A stretch of 64,000 nucleotides of DNA from Haloterrigena sp. H1. GTDB taxonomy: Archaea > Halobacteriota > Halobacteria > Halobacteriales > Natrialbaceae. The position numbers and the translations under genes were made by a program. The stretch spans positions 2,790,001 through 2,854,000 of the forward strand of contig NZ_SMZK01000001.1 in NCBI RefSeq assembly GCF_005938085.1, given 5' to 3'. Below, in pieces: positions 35,679 through 43,769 of the stretch (position 1 is the stretch's first letter; each line of letters opens with the position of its first letter). The notes beneath the pieces were generated by a model. It searched no databases and was not told the DNA's origin. It was given only the letters and a program-made list of their open reading frames with translations.

Positions 35679-36560
35679 TCAGGATCGCGTCACGATCAGT
35701 ACCGGCACGTCGACCGACCGGAGCACGGCCCCGGAGACGCTGCCGAGCAGTTGTCGACGGAGGTTCGACCGACCGTGCGATCCCATGACGACGAGGTCGA
35801 TGCCGTGGGCCGCGATGTAGTCACGGATTTCGGCCGCGACGCCGTCGAGCGACGTTTTTTGGACGGCGGTCTCGACGTCGACATCGGCGACCGCGTCGAT
35901 CTCGGTCGCGAGTTCGTCAACGGTCTCGCCCGCATCGTCCTCGAGGCGATCGACGAACGATCCCTCGAGGCCGCCCGCGCTGAACGCGCCGCCGGCGGAC
36001 TGGAGGTCGATGACGCTCAGGGCGTGGACGCTCGAGCCGTACTGCCGTGCGACGGCACCAGCGTGGGGGGCAGCACGGGTGGCGTTTTCGCTCCCGTCGG
36101 TCGGCACGAGTAGTCGATCGTAGTCGAACGAGTCGCCAGTCGACCGGTCGCCGGTCGGAATGACGAGGACGGGCACGTCGCTCCGATGGAGGACCTCCTC
36201 AGTGACGCCACCCAGGAGCCGTTTTCCCAGGCCCGTGATCCCCTGTCGCCCAATAATGATCAGTCCCGCGTCATAATCGGCGGCGAGCCTGGCGATCCGT
36301 GCCGCGGGCGAGCCGTCGGTCACCGTCGTCGTCACCGACTGGTCGTGGTCGGCTGCAAGCCGCTCGATTTCAGCGACGATTTCCTCGCCGCGCTCCCGGA
36401 GTTGTGCCTGCTCGTCGCTCGTCCGGGTGCTCGAGCGCCGATCGATGACGTGGAGGACCTCGACAGCCGCGTCGAACCGCCGAGCGAGGTCGAGGCCGCG
36501 GCGTGCGGCCCGTGTGGCCTCGTTGCTGCCGTCGACGGGGATCAGGATGCGGTCGTACAT
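35679..36560 (-). CDS. Two-domain universal stress protein (293 aa)
   Basis: Two consecutive Usp domains. Domain 1 (residues 1-140) begins MYDRILIPVDGSNEATRAAR and has GRQGITGLGKRLLGGVTEEV. Domain 2 (145-293) begins YDRLLVPTDGSENATRAA and ends with MGSHGRSNLRRQLLGSVSGAV. Both have an aspartate in strand 1 and a G-x2-G-x9-G motif, so both could bind ATP. A TATA-like AGTATACTG lies about 30 bases upstream of its start. It forms an internal pseudo-dimer. Related in layout to the gene at 49313. Confidence 0.95.
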   Translation of the reverse strand: MYDRILIPVDGSNEATRAARRGLDLARRFDAAVEVLHVIDRRSSTRTSDEQAQLRERGEEIVAEIERLAADHDQSVTTTVTDGSPAARIARLAADYDAGLIIIGRQGITGLGKRLLGGVTEEVLHRSDVPVLVIPTGDRSTGDSFDYDRLLVPTDGSENATRAAPHAGAVARQYGSSVHALSVIDLQSAGGAFSAGGLEGSFVDRLEDDAGETVDELATEIDAVADVDVETAVQKTSLDGVAAEIRDYIAAHGIDLVVMGSHGRSNLRRQLLGSVSGAVLRSVDVPVLIVTRS

Positions 36561-36625
36561 TGGTTCGCCTTTCGGCGTACGACTCCTTCAGTATACTGTC
36601 AGTCGCCAGGCCGTGAGCACAGCAC

Positions 36626-37330
36626 TCACCGATCCTGGCCGACCATCTCCGTGCGGAGTTCGTCCTCGCTTTGCCACGTTCGGTTCCGCATCGCAACGAA
36701 CACCGCGAGCAGATAGAACGCGGCGACCACCGCAGTGACTGCCAGACCCGGAATGTCGCCGACGGCAGCGCTTTCGGGCCACGGCCGCATATCAAACGCC
36801 GCGATACGGACGACCCACGCGCTCAGCGTGATCGTGAACAACACCAGATAGATCCGACGAAGGCGGTGGGCGATCGCTTCCTCGAGGGAGATCTTGATGA
36901 CCGGCTGTCTGTAATCCCGGCTCAACTTCTCGCGCCAGTCGGGGTCCTCGAGGCCAGCCGAGGGGTCGAGTCCGTACGCGAAGACGTTCTTCTGGAACGT
37001 CCGGACGCGCCCGCGCCAGATGTCGTAGCCGCGAAAGCGACGCGCCTCGATGAGCAGGAACGCGGTCAGCGCCGCGACCCCCAGCAGGAGGACGTAGTGG
37101 GGGTTGTTCCGGCTCGAGAAGGTCCACGTCAGGATGGCGCTCATGATGACGATCGCCCAGTAGGTCGTCTGATCGAGTCGCTCGCGCCAGAACTTCATCC
37201 GGTGGATCTCGCCCCGATAGAGGTGGGCCAGACTCGAGCTCGGTCCCATCTCCGCTTCCAGCAGGCCGCGTCCGATATCGCGGTGCTCGGCGTCGGTCGT
37301 ATCGGCATCGTCTTTCGACTCACTGTCCAT
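36626..37330 (-). CDS. DUF2270 membrane protein
   Basis: A 234-residue protein matching DUF2270. The hydrophilic start (EMGPSSSLAHLYRGEIHR) precedes two close TM segments (WAIVIMSAILTWTFSS and YVLLLGVAALTAFLLIEA). Next comes the conserved cytosolic segment RRFRGYDIWRGRVRTFQKN, then YLVLFTITLSAWVVRIA and a last TM (GLAVTAVVAAFYLLAVFVA). The family has no known function. It starts the first gene of a stress-like neighbourhood with DUF2267, SOUL and Usp genes. Confidence 0.9.
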   Translation of the reverse strand: MDSESKDDADTTDAEHRDIGRGLLEAEMGPSSSLAHLYRGEIHRMKFWRERLDQTTYWAIVIMSAILTWTFSSRNNPHYVLLLGVAALTAFLLIEARRFRGYDIWRGRVRTFQKNVFAYGLDPSAGLEDPDWREKLSRDYRQPVIKISLEEAIAHRLRRIYLVLFTITLSAWVVRIAAFDMRPWPESAAVGDIPGLAVTAVVAAFYLLAVFVAMRNRTWQSEDELRTEMVGQDR

Positions 37331-37435
37331 CGTGGGCGACCGTACTCGAGCGATGGCGAAAGAGACCGGGGATTTCGTCGCGTGCGGATCGACGGGCCGG
37401 TGTCGCCGAATCAGGTCACTGGGTATGAACAGGGG

Positions 37436-37442
37436 TTTATGA
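37436..37442 (+). promoter_or_regulatory. TATA-like element of the DUF2267 gene
   Basis: GTTTATG lies 29-35 bases upstream of the ATG at 37471, within the normal range for a leaderless haloarchaeal start. Confidence 0.35.
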
Positions 37443-37470
37443 TCGTGATCGTAGTCCGACGCGAACGAAG

Positions 37471-37959
37471 ATGAACTTCGACGAGTTTACCGGCCAGATC
37501 CAGCACCGACTCGAGCTTCCAGGCACTGGCGAGACCGTGCGGGCGATTCGCGCGACGCTCATGACGCTCGGACAGCGGATCCCAGCCGGCGCAGCCGAGG
37601 ACCTCGCGGGGTCGCTCCCGATGGAGATCCGCTGGTACCTGACCGGTGCCGTCAGCGATCACGGCCAGCGCTTCGACTGGAGCGAATTCGTCTCGCGAGT
37701 CAGCGAGATCGAAGAGACCGATCCGTCGACTGCAGCCTACCACGCCCGCGTGATCGTCGATCTCGTCGAGACGCAGGTGGCGCCGTCCGACTTCGAGCAA
37801 CTCCGGAATCAGCTCCCCGAAGCACAGGACGACGAAAACTGGGGCAAGCTGTTCGAGGTGGTCGACGCCGGCGGCTGGGGCGAGGCCGAGGAAGCCCAGA
37901 CCGGTGGCGGGCCACAGCCGGACGCGGAGGAACCCGGAGCAGAAGAGTCGGACGATTGA
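37471..37959 (+). CDS. DUF2267 protein
   Basis: A 162-residue soluble protein of the DUF2267 family. The conserved layout is MNFDEFTGQIQHRLELPG, TVRAIRATLMTLGQRIPAGA, DLAGSLPMEIRWYLTG and DWSEFVSRVSEIEE. The last 30 residues are an acidic, Gly/Glu-rich haloarchaeal tail (EEAQTGGGPQPDAEEPGAE). Members occur near stress genes in bacteria; a role in envelope stress is plausible but unproven. It lies between the DUF2270 and SOUL genes and reads on the opposite strand to both. Confidence 0.9.
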   Translation: MNFDEFTGQIQHRLELPGTGETVRAIRATLMTLGQRIPAGAAEDLAGSLPMEIRWYLTGAVSDHGQRFDWSEFVSRVSEIEETDPSTAAYHARVIVDLVETQVAPSDFEQLRNQLPEAQDDENWGKLFEVVDAGGWGEAEEAQTGGGPQPDAEEPGAEESDD

Positions 37960-38005
37960 GCCGAACGCGGTCGTCAGGTCGGCTTCGTCGCTGCACGGCC
38001 GGGCA

Positions 38006-38644
38006 TCAGTCGGGACGGGACCAGTCGCCGGACTCCTCGATCCGGACTGCCACTTCGTTGGTCCGCATGAACGGCGGCGTCCACGGGTCGTTGTACTGGA
38101 GGAGTTCTGGCCGGCCACGCGTCTCGGCCCCTCGTTGTGAGAGGGCATCGAGCAGGCGCTTTCGCTGGCGGTCGACGCGACCGGCCGTCGCGTACCACGA
38201 GAAGCGCAACACGGCGACTGTGCGTTCGGATTCGACCACGAGTCGAACGTCGGAATTGGTCGGTATCGGAGCGGTCTCGGGTGTGTACGTCTCCGGAAGG
38301 TAGAACGCCATCGTCACGTCGCCGTCATCCGTGTCGGTTCGGACGGGGGCCGTCATCGAGATCGACTCACGCTGGGTCGTCACCGGTGCGGTCATCGCGA
38401 TGTCTTCGCGCTGGGTGTTCGCACCCGAAATGTAGCGAAAGAGCCGCCGGAACGCCGTTCGATTGTCCGGTGCCGTCGTTTCGACGAGCACCGATCGCGG
38501 ATACCGCCGGATTTCGACGCCGTCGAATCGTTCCAGGGTCTCTGCGGGAACGCGTTCGGTCGTCCGACTGACGTAGACACCCCAGCCGATCCACGCGGCG
38601 AGTAGGCCGCCGAGAGCAAGCAAGAGCCGCCGTATCGATCGCAT
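38006..38644 (-). CDS. SOUL-family heme-binding protein, membrane-anchored
   Basis: A 212-residue protein. The N-terminal segment LLLALGGLLAAWIGWGVYV is a signal-anchor, so it probably faces outside or is membrane-tethered. The SOUL/HBP domain follows: GVEIRRYPRSVLVETTA, AFRRLFRYISGANTQRE, and the pair IAMTAPVTTQRESISMTAPV, characteristic of the family. A C-terminal segment RTNEVAVRIEES completes it. SOUL proteins bind heme or porphyrin, and some are transcription-linked in haloarchaea. The start MRSIRRLL was chosen because the longer ORF overlaps the divergent Usp gene. Confidence 0.92.
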   Translation of the reverse strand: MRSIRRLLLALGGLLAAWIGWGVYVSRTTERVPAETLERFDGVEIRRYPRSVLVETTAPDNRTAFRRLFRYISGANTQREDIAMTAPVTTQRESISMTAPVRTDTDDGDVTMAFYLPETYTPETAPIPTNSDVRLVVESERTVAVLRFSWYATAGRVDRQRKRLLDALSQRGAETRGRPELLQYNDPWTPPFMRTNEVAVRIEESGDWSRPD

Positions 38645-38776
38645 GAACTGGCGAACACCACGATCCGTACCCCGATAGTAGTGGTGCCTGTTTTCAGGCC
38701 GTGCTCGAAGACGTCCGGTCTCGAGCGGGAGTCGTGGGCCCACAACGTTACTATCGTCCCCGCCAATGCTGTCGGT

Positions 38777-39277
38777 ATGACATTCGTCGTCCCGTTCGAC
38801 GGATCGGACCTGGCTGAAGCAGCGCTTGCACGGGCCGTCGAGTACGGCCGTGCGCTCGAGGAACCGGTCGCGGCCGTCAGCGTCGTCCCGGAACGAAAGG
38901 GCTACGCACGCGAAAAGGGCTGGATCGGTCCGGACGAGGCGTTCGATGTCGATGCCGTCATCGAAGCCCTTCGCGAGCAGGTCGAATCGATCGCACCCGA
39001 CGCCACGTTCGAGTACGAACAGATTCGTGAGTTCCCACCCGAACAGCGACTGGCCGGCCGAATCGAACGGCTGGCACAGCAGTACGATCCGACGGTCGTC
39101 TTCCTCGGCAGCGAGAACGTCGGCCGCGTCGTGACGCCGCTGACGAGCGTCGGCGTCCACGTCGCCGCCGACGACACCTACGACGTCCACATCGTCCGGC
39201 AGACGTCGCCGCCACGACTCGCGGGCCTCGAGCCACATCCGGAGTTCTACCCCGACTCGGACTCAGAATCGGCGTAG
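38777..39277 (+). CDS. Divergent UspA-like protein (166 aa)
   Basis: Starts MTFVVPFDGSDLAEAALAR with a normal first strand. The final nucleotide-binding motif is degenerate: FLGSENVGRVVTPLTSVGVHV keeps one GS-like dipeptide but not the spacing G-x2-G-x9-G-S. It is therefore likely a non-ATP-binding Usp-fold protein. It is preceded by an ATG in good context (38777). It is divergent from the SOUL gene and may share a regulated promoter region with it. Confidence 0.8.
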   Translation: MTFVVPFDGSDLAEAALARAVEYGRALEEPVAAVSVVPERKGYAREKGWIGPDEAFDVDAVIEALREQVESIAPDATFEYEQIREFPPEQRLAGRIERLAQQYDPTVVFLGSENVGRVVTPLTSVGVHVAADDTYDVHIVRQTSPPRLAGLEPHPEFYPDSDSESA

Positions 39278-39333
39278 CGTCGCTTGTAACTCGAGCGGTG
39301 GCTGTTCGCGCCTCGATGTGAAGCGGCGTCCGG

Positions 39334-39753
39334 TCAAGCAGTCAACACCGGTCGGTCGGCCGATCGGACGACGCGTTCGGCGACGCTTCCGATCTTGCCG
39401 CCGCGACTGTGGCTCTGGCCCTGGTAGCCGATGACGATGAGGTCGGCGTCGACGTTGTCGGCCCGCGTGAGGATCTCCTCCCAGGGACGGCCGTGGCAGA
39501 GACACGTCGAGACCTCGGCTCCGTAGTTGTCGGCGCGCTCGGCGAGGTCGTCGAGCAGCGACTGGCCGCGCTCCTCGAGGTCGTTGAGTACGATTTCGGC
39601 GCTGCTGAGTGCAGGTTCGCCGTAGCGGTAGGTCTCGACGCAGTAGAGGAGGTCGACGTTCGAATCGTATCGTTCGGCCAGCGCCAGTGCGTGCTCGACG
39701 GCGCGGTTCGCCGGGTCGCTGCCGTCGGTCGGAACGAGGATCGTATCGTACAT
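39334..39753 (-). CDS. Universal stress protein, UspA family (139 aa)
   Basis: Starts MYDTILVPTDGSDPANRAV, with the start placed at the family-typical MYDTI rather than 14 codons upstream. The C-terminal motif reads IGYQGQSHSRGGKIGSVAERV, with a GQSHSRGG loop in place of the usual glycine-serine stretch but the final GSVAERV kept. ATP binding is probable but not certain. It pairs with the neighbouring Usp gene at 39830, and the two look like a tandem duplicate. Confidence 0.92.
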   Translation of the reverse strand: MYDTILVPTDGSDPANRAVEHALALAERYDSNVDLLYCVETYRYGEPALSSAEIVLNDLEERGQSLLDDLAERADNYGAEVSTCLCHGRPWEEILTRADNVDADLIVIGYQGQSHSRGGKIGSVAERVVRSADRPVLTA

Positions 39754-39829
39754 CGTCGCAGTACGGTCCACGCGAAACCGGGGGAAATAGCTCACACGCC
39801 GTCGCGTGATACGTTTTCGGGCCTGAGTG

Positions 39830-40243
39830 TCAGGCCGTAATGACCGGCCGATCCCCGTACCGAACGACGCGTTCGGCGTTGCTCCCGATCGTTCCCCCGA
39901 CGCCTCCGAGTCCGCGGTTGCCGAGGACGATCAGGTCGGCGTCGATCTCGTCCGCGTACGCGGTGATCTCCGACGAGGGGCGGCCGTCGACGACCTCGGT
40001 CGTGGCCTGCACACTGTCCGCATCGGCCCGCTCTTCGAGTTCTGCGAGGACCTCACGGCCCCGTTCCTCGAGTTCCTCGAGGACGTCTTCGGTCCCGAGC
40101 GTTCGCTTGCCATAGCGCTGGGTGTCCACGACGTAGAGTCCGTACAGATCGGCATCGAACGTGCGAGCGAGACTCACCGCGTGTTCGGTCGCCCGGTTCG
40201 CCGCATCGCTGCCGTCGGTCGGAACGAGGATCGTATCGTACAT
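39830..40243 (-). CDS. Universal stress protein, UspA family (137 aa)
   Basis: Starts MYDTILVPTDGSDAANRAT, nearly identical to the previous gene over the first 15 residues. The nucleotide motif is LGNRGLGGVGGTIGSNAERV, with the GxxG partly conserved. The two genes share the same strand, similar length and 76 bases between stop and start. They are likely a tandem duplication that has since diverged in the core. Confidence 0.93.
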   Translation of the reverse strand: MYDTILVPTDGSDAANRATEHAVSLARTFDADLYGLYVVDTQRYGKRTLGTEDVLEELEERGREVLAELEERADADSVQATTEVVDGRPSSEITAYADEIDADLIVLGNRGLGGVGGTIGSNAERVVRYGDRPVITA

Positions 40244-40306
40244 GTCGGCGCGTCTCGTTTCACCACCGACTGACGCTTATAGGTTTCAGGCCAGCGGTCG
40301 GGTCGA

Positions 40307-40858
40307 TCACGCCTCGCGGTCGGCGTACCACTCCGCGAACGCCGCGAGCGCGCGCCCGCGGTGAGAGATCGCGTTCTTTTCCTCGGTGCTCATCTCGGCC
40401 ATCGTCTGCCCGTTGTACTCGAAGATGGGATCGTAGCCGAACCCACCCTCGCCGCGGGGGGCGACGAGCGTGCCGGCGACCGAGCCCGAAAACGTCTCCG
40501 TCCCGTCGTCGTCAGCGTACGCGAGGACGGTTCGGAAGCGTGCACGGCGGTTTTCTTCGGTCTCGGCGAGTCGCCACAGCCGCTCGACGCCGACGGTGTC
40601 CTCGACGTACGCCGAGTACGGCCCTGGAAAGCCGCCCAGCGCATCGACGAATAGCCCGGCGTCGTCGACCAGCACCGGCTCGTCGCTTCCCAGGTGTTCG
40701 AACGCCTCACGGGCCCCGTGAGCCGCGATCTCGGACAGCGAGTCGCTTTGGACTTCGGTGTAGTCGTACTCGATCTGTTCGACGGGCTCGAGCCCCTCGA
40801 GATACTCGCGTGCCTCGCGGACTTTCCCCTCGTTGCCGGTGACAAATTGAATGGCCAT
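40307..40858 (-). CDS. dITP/XTP pyrophosphatase (HAM1/RdgB family)
   Basis: A 183-residue house-cleaning NTPase removing non-canonical purine nucleotides. Motifs: FVTGNEGKVREAREYL (substrate loop), PVLVDDAGLFVDALGGFPGP (the DDxG motif with catalytic acidic residues), GGFGYDPIF and the C-terminal SHRGRALAAF. It is shorter than bacterial RdgB, as usual in archaea. The start ATG at 40858 is followed by AIQFVTGN; the 501-residue ORF containing it is an artefact of an upstream shadow. Confidence 0.95.
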   Translation of the reverse strand: MAIQFVTGNEGKVREAREYLEGLEPVEQIEYDYTEVQSDSLSEIAAHGAREAFEHLGSDEPVLVDDAGLFVDALGGFPGPYSAYVEDTVGVERLWRLAETEENRRARFRTVLAYADDDGTETFSGSVAGTLVAPRGEGGFGYDPIFEYNGQTMAEMSTEEKNAISHRGRALAAFAEWYADREA

Positions 40859-40911
40859 ATGCGAGCGACGGTGCGTCGGCGGCAAAGCGTCGTCGGTTGC
40901 GCTTGGCCCCT

Positions 40912-41562
40912 TCACAACTCGAGGGCGTCGATCACCGTCGCTTCCGCCTTCCGGAGATGTTCGGCGGCCGTCCCCGGCGCACACTCGAGTGCCGCGGCCA
41001 CGTCTTCGACGCTCGCGGTACGAGGCACGTCGAAGTAGCCGAGGCTGCGAGCGACCCGTAGCGCTTCGCGCTGGCGGGAAGTCAGCGCGCCGACCGCGGC
41101 GTCGCACCCGTCGTACTCGCCGACGCGGTCGACGGTGGTCTCGATCCCGTCGGGAACGTCCGCGAGTGCCTGCCGAATGTCCGGTGGTTCGCCGACGACC
41201 GAAAAGCGAACCGTCCAGTCCGAGCGGTACTCCAGTGGCGGTAACGTGACGAGACTTCCCTGGGTAAACAACTCGAGCAGCCGTTTGTCGACCCCTTCGG
41301 GCACGTCGCGAACGTAGACGGTAAACGAGCGGTCGCCGGTTCGCGTGAGTTCGTACTCGGAGACGCGATCGCTGTCCGCGAGGGCGGCTTCGTAGACAGC
41401 CGGATCGCCGACAACGTGGAAGATGAAGGCATTCTCGTCGCCGCCGGCGAAGTTCCCGTGGACCATCCGATAGGCGTCGAAGGCGTCGCTGTCGGCGACG
41501 AACCGGTGCATCGGATGGATCGTCTCGGCGTCGTACCGGAGCGTGAGCCGAACGGTCTTCAC
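40912..41562 (-). CDS. HTH_10 (Bat/bacterio-opsin activator type) transcription regulator
   Basis: A 216-residue protein. The N-terminal half (MKTVRLTLRYDAETIHPMHR onward) is a Bat-type sensor-like alpha/beta domain. The C-terminal half carries an HTH_10 motif: LTSRQREALRVARSLGYFDV, then RTASVEDVAAALECAPGTA and AEHLRKAEATVIDALE. Such proteins regulate haloarchaeal genes in response to light, oxygen or redox state. It is divergent from the NuoCD gene, with a TATA element between them. Regulation of its neighbour is plausible. Confidence 0.93.
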   Translation of the reverse strand: MKTVRLTLRYDAETIHPMHRFVADSDAFDAYRMVHGNFAGGDENAFIFHVVGDPAVYEAALADSDRVSEYELTRTGDRSFTVYVRDVPEGVDKRLLELFTQGSLVTLPPLEYRSDWTVRFSVVGEPPDIRQALADVPDGIETTVDRVGEYDGCDAAVGALTSRQREALRVARSLGYFDVPRTASVEDVAAALECAPGTAAEHLRKAEATVIDALEL

Positions 41563-41583
41563 GGCCGGATGGTCCGGCGTGCG

Positions 41584-41592
41584 TATATAAAT
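41584..41592 (-). promoter_or_regulatory. TATA box between HTH_10 and NuoCD genes
   Basis: TATATAAAT at 41584-41592 reads ATTTATATA on the minus strand, 22-30 bases upstream of the HTH_10 start at 41562, the right distance for that gene. It is about 55 bases from the NuoCD ATG, so a longer leader or a different element serves that gene. Confidence 0.5.
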
Positions 41593-41645
41593 AGCCTAGT
41601 GGCTGTCGCAGAATTGACTCGTTTCGGCCGTTCGAATCACGGGCT

Positions 41646-43316
41646 ATGTCATCAGAGTCGGCCCTCGAGTCACGGCCACCCGAAGCGGTCGGTTCCGGCG
41701 GGGATGTCGATCTCGCCGCCCTGCTCGACGATGCTGTCATCGCCCGCGACGACCACCTGAACGCGCCGGGCGTTGTGATCCGCCCGGACGAGGTCCAGTC
41801 GGTGCTTGCCACGCTCCGCGAGGAGGGAGGATTCGATCACTGTTCCTGTGTCACCGCCCAGCAGTATCCCGACCGGTTCGAGACGATCTACCACCTGAAG
41901 TCATACGCCGATCCGACGCGAGAGGTCAGCGTCGTCGTCCCGACACCGATCGACGAGCCGGTCAGCGAGTCCGCAGAACCGGTCTTTCGGACCGCCGACT
42001 GGCACGAGCGCGAGGCCTACGACCTCGTCGGCATCGAGTACGAGGATCACCCGGAGCTGCGGCGCATTCTCCTGCCCGAAACCTGGCAGGGCCATCCGCT
42101 CTCGCTGTCCTACGACCAGGACCAGCCACAGGTCGTCACTCTCTCGGAGCACGCGAACCCGGTCGCGGGCGACGAACGGCGGCCCGAATCGGAGACGATG
42201 TTCCTGAACATCGGGCCCCACCATCCGTCGACCCACGGCGTCTTGCACGTCGAGGCGGTGCTCGATGGCGAGACGGTCGTCGACGCCGAACCCGATATCG
42301 GCTACATCCACCGCTGCGAGGAACAGATGTGCCAGCAGTCGACGTATCGCCACCAGATCATGCCCTATCCGGACCGCTGGGACTGGGTCTCCTCGGGACT
42401 CATAAACGAGTGGGCCTACGCCCGCGCTGCCGAGGACCTCGCCGATATCGAGGTCCCCGAGTACGCCCAAGTCATTCGGACGATGGGGGCCGAACTCTCG
42501 CGGCTGGCCTCGCATTTCATCGCCGTCGGCACCTACGCGCTGGACATCGTCGGCGAGTTCACCGCTGCCTTCCAGTACGCCATCCGCGACCGCGAACTCG
42601 TCCTCGACATCCTCGAGGCCCTGACCGGCCAGCGGATGATGTTCAACTACCTCCGGCTCGGTGGGGTGGCCTGGGACCTGCCCGAGCCCCGCGAGCAGTT
42701 CATCGTGCAGTGTCGTGACTTCTTGGACGGACTACCCGCCAAAATCGACGAGTATCACGACCTGCTGACCGGCAACGAGATCTTCCAGCGCCGGTGTGTC
42801 GGCACGGGCGTACTCGAGCCGGAGACCGCCAAACAGTACGGCTGTACCGGCCCCGTGGCCCGCGGCTCGGGGATCGACTACGACCTCCGCCGGGACGACA
42901 CCTACGGCTACTACGACGAGTTAGAGTGGAGCGTCGTCGCCGAACCCGACGGCGACAACTACGCCAGGGTGCTCGTCCGCTTGCGCGAGGTCGAGGAATC
43001 CGCGAAAATCGTCGACCAGTGTCTGGATCTGCTCGCGGAGTGGCCCGACGACGATCGCAAGCTCCAGAGCAACGTCCCCAGAACGCTCAAACCCGACGCC
43101 GACGCCGAGACCTACCGTGCCGTCGAAGGTGCGAAAGGCGAACTCGGCATCTACATCCGATCGGACGGCACCGACACGCCAGCCCGGTTCAAGATCCGCA
43201 GTCCCTGCTTTTCGAACCTCTCAGCGCTGCCCGAACTCGCCCGCGGCGAGTACGTGGCCGATCTCATCGCGGCGATCGGCAGCCTCGACTGCATTATGGG
43301 CGAAGTCGACCGCTGA
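41646..43316 (+). CDS. NADH-quinone oxidoreductase subunit CD-type fusion (outside a nuo operon)
   Basis: A 556-residue protein with a NuoC-like N-terminus (about residues 30-175: FRTADWHEREAYDLVGIEY, ILLPETWQGHPL) and a NuoD-like remainder (IGPHHPSTHGVLHVEAVLDG, HRCEEQMCQQSTYRHQ, YPDRWDWVSSGLINEWAY and the final ALGEVDR-like GSLDCIMGEVDR). Both parts of the quinone-binding subunit are recognisable. In complex I the CD fusion is encoded within nuo operons; here it stands alone beside an HTH_10 regulator and a DUF5808 gene. It may be a paralog with a specialised role or an alternate subunit. Confidence 0.9.
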   Translation: MSSESALESRPPEAVGSGGDVDLAALLDDAVIARDDHLNAPGVVIRPDEVQSVLATLREEGGFDHCSCVTAQQYPDRFETIYHLKSYADPTREVSVVVPTPIDEPVSESAEPVFRTADWHEREAYDLVGIEYEDHPELRRILLPETWQGHPLSLSYDQDQPQVVTLSEHANPVAGDERRPESETMFLNIGPHHPSTHGVLHVEAVLDGETVVDAEPDIGYIHRCEEQMCQQSTYRHQIMPYPDRWDWVSSGLINEWAYARAAEDLADIEVPEYAQVIRTMGAELSRLASHFIAVGTYALDIVGEFTAAFQYAIRDRELVLDILEALTGQRMMFNYLRLGGVAWDLPEPREQFIVQCRDFLDGLPAKIDEYHDLLTGNEIFQRRCVGTGVLEPETAKQYGCTGPVARGSGIDYDLRRDDTYGYYDELEWSVVAEPDGDNYARVLVRLREVEESAKIVDQCLDLLAEWPDDDRKLQSNVPRTLKPDADAETYRAVEGAKGELGIYIRSDGTDTPARFKIRSPCFSNLSALPELARGEYVADLIAAIGSLDCIMGEVDR

Positions 43317-43394
43317 TCGGCGACGGTCCGCTGGGCGAGACATGTTTCTGTTCGGTATCGGATCGGATCGGAGAGAAAGCAGCAGTGCTCGCGC

Positions 43395-43679
43395 TCAGTC
43401 GTCGGTTTCGTCGACGATGACTTCGACCGGCTCGTCCGCTCGCTCCTCACTGTCGTCGCTCGAGCCTTGCTCCTGTTGCCACAGGAGGCCGCCGGCGACG
43501 AGGACGACGAGCCACGAGCGCCAGTTGGCGAGATTGAGCGTGTAGCCGACGCCAAAGGGTTTCTCGACGAGCATGCCTTCGCCGGGCTGCCAGTACGCCG
43601 AGAGCATGCGGCCGATGCTCGGTCGTTCGAAGTTATACGGGATCCCAAGAATCTCACCGGAAGTCGGCTTGTCTGCCAT
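43395..43679 (-). CDS. DUF5808 small membrane protein (94 aa)
   Basis: Starts MADKPTSGEILGIPYNFERP and contains SAYWQPGEGMLVEKPFGVGY, the conserved haloarchaeal DUF5808 pattern (family name from memory). One TM segment (WRSWLVVLVAGGLLW) precedes a strongly acidic cytosolic tail. The conserved motif suggests a structural role close to the membrane. It is convergent with NuoCD (79 bases between the stops) and follows kae1/bud32 on the same strand. Confidence 0.85.
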   Translation of the reverse strand: MADKPTSGEILGIPYNFERPSIGRMLSAYWQPGEGMLVEKPFGVGYTLNLANWRSWLVVLVAGGLLWQQEQGSSDDSEERADEPVEVIVDETDD

Positions 43680-43769
43680 GATCGGTGATACGTCGTCCCC
43701 CGATAAAGATATTGTGTGCTACGACGAGCGCTGCGAGTCGGCGGCGGCCAGCAGCCGATTGACGTGGTG

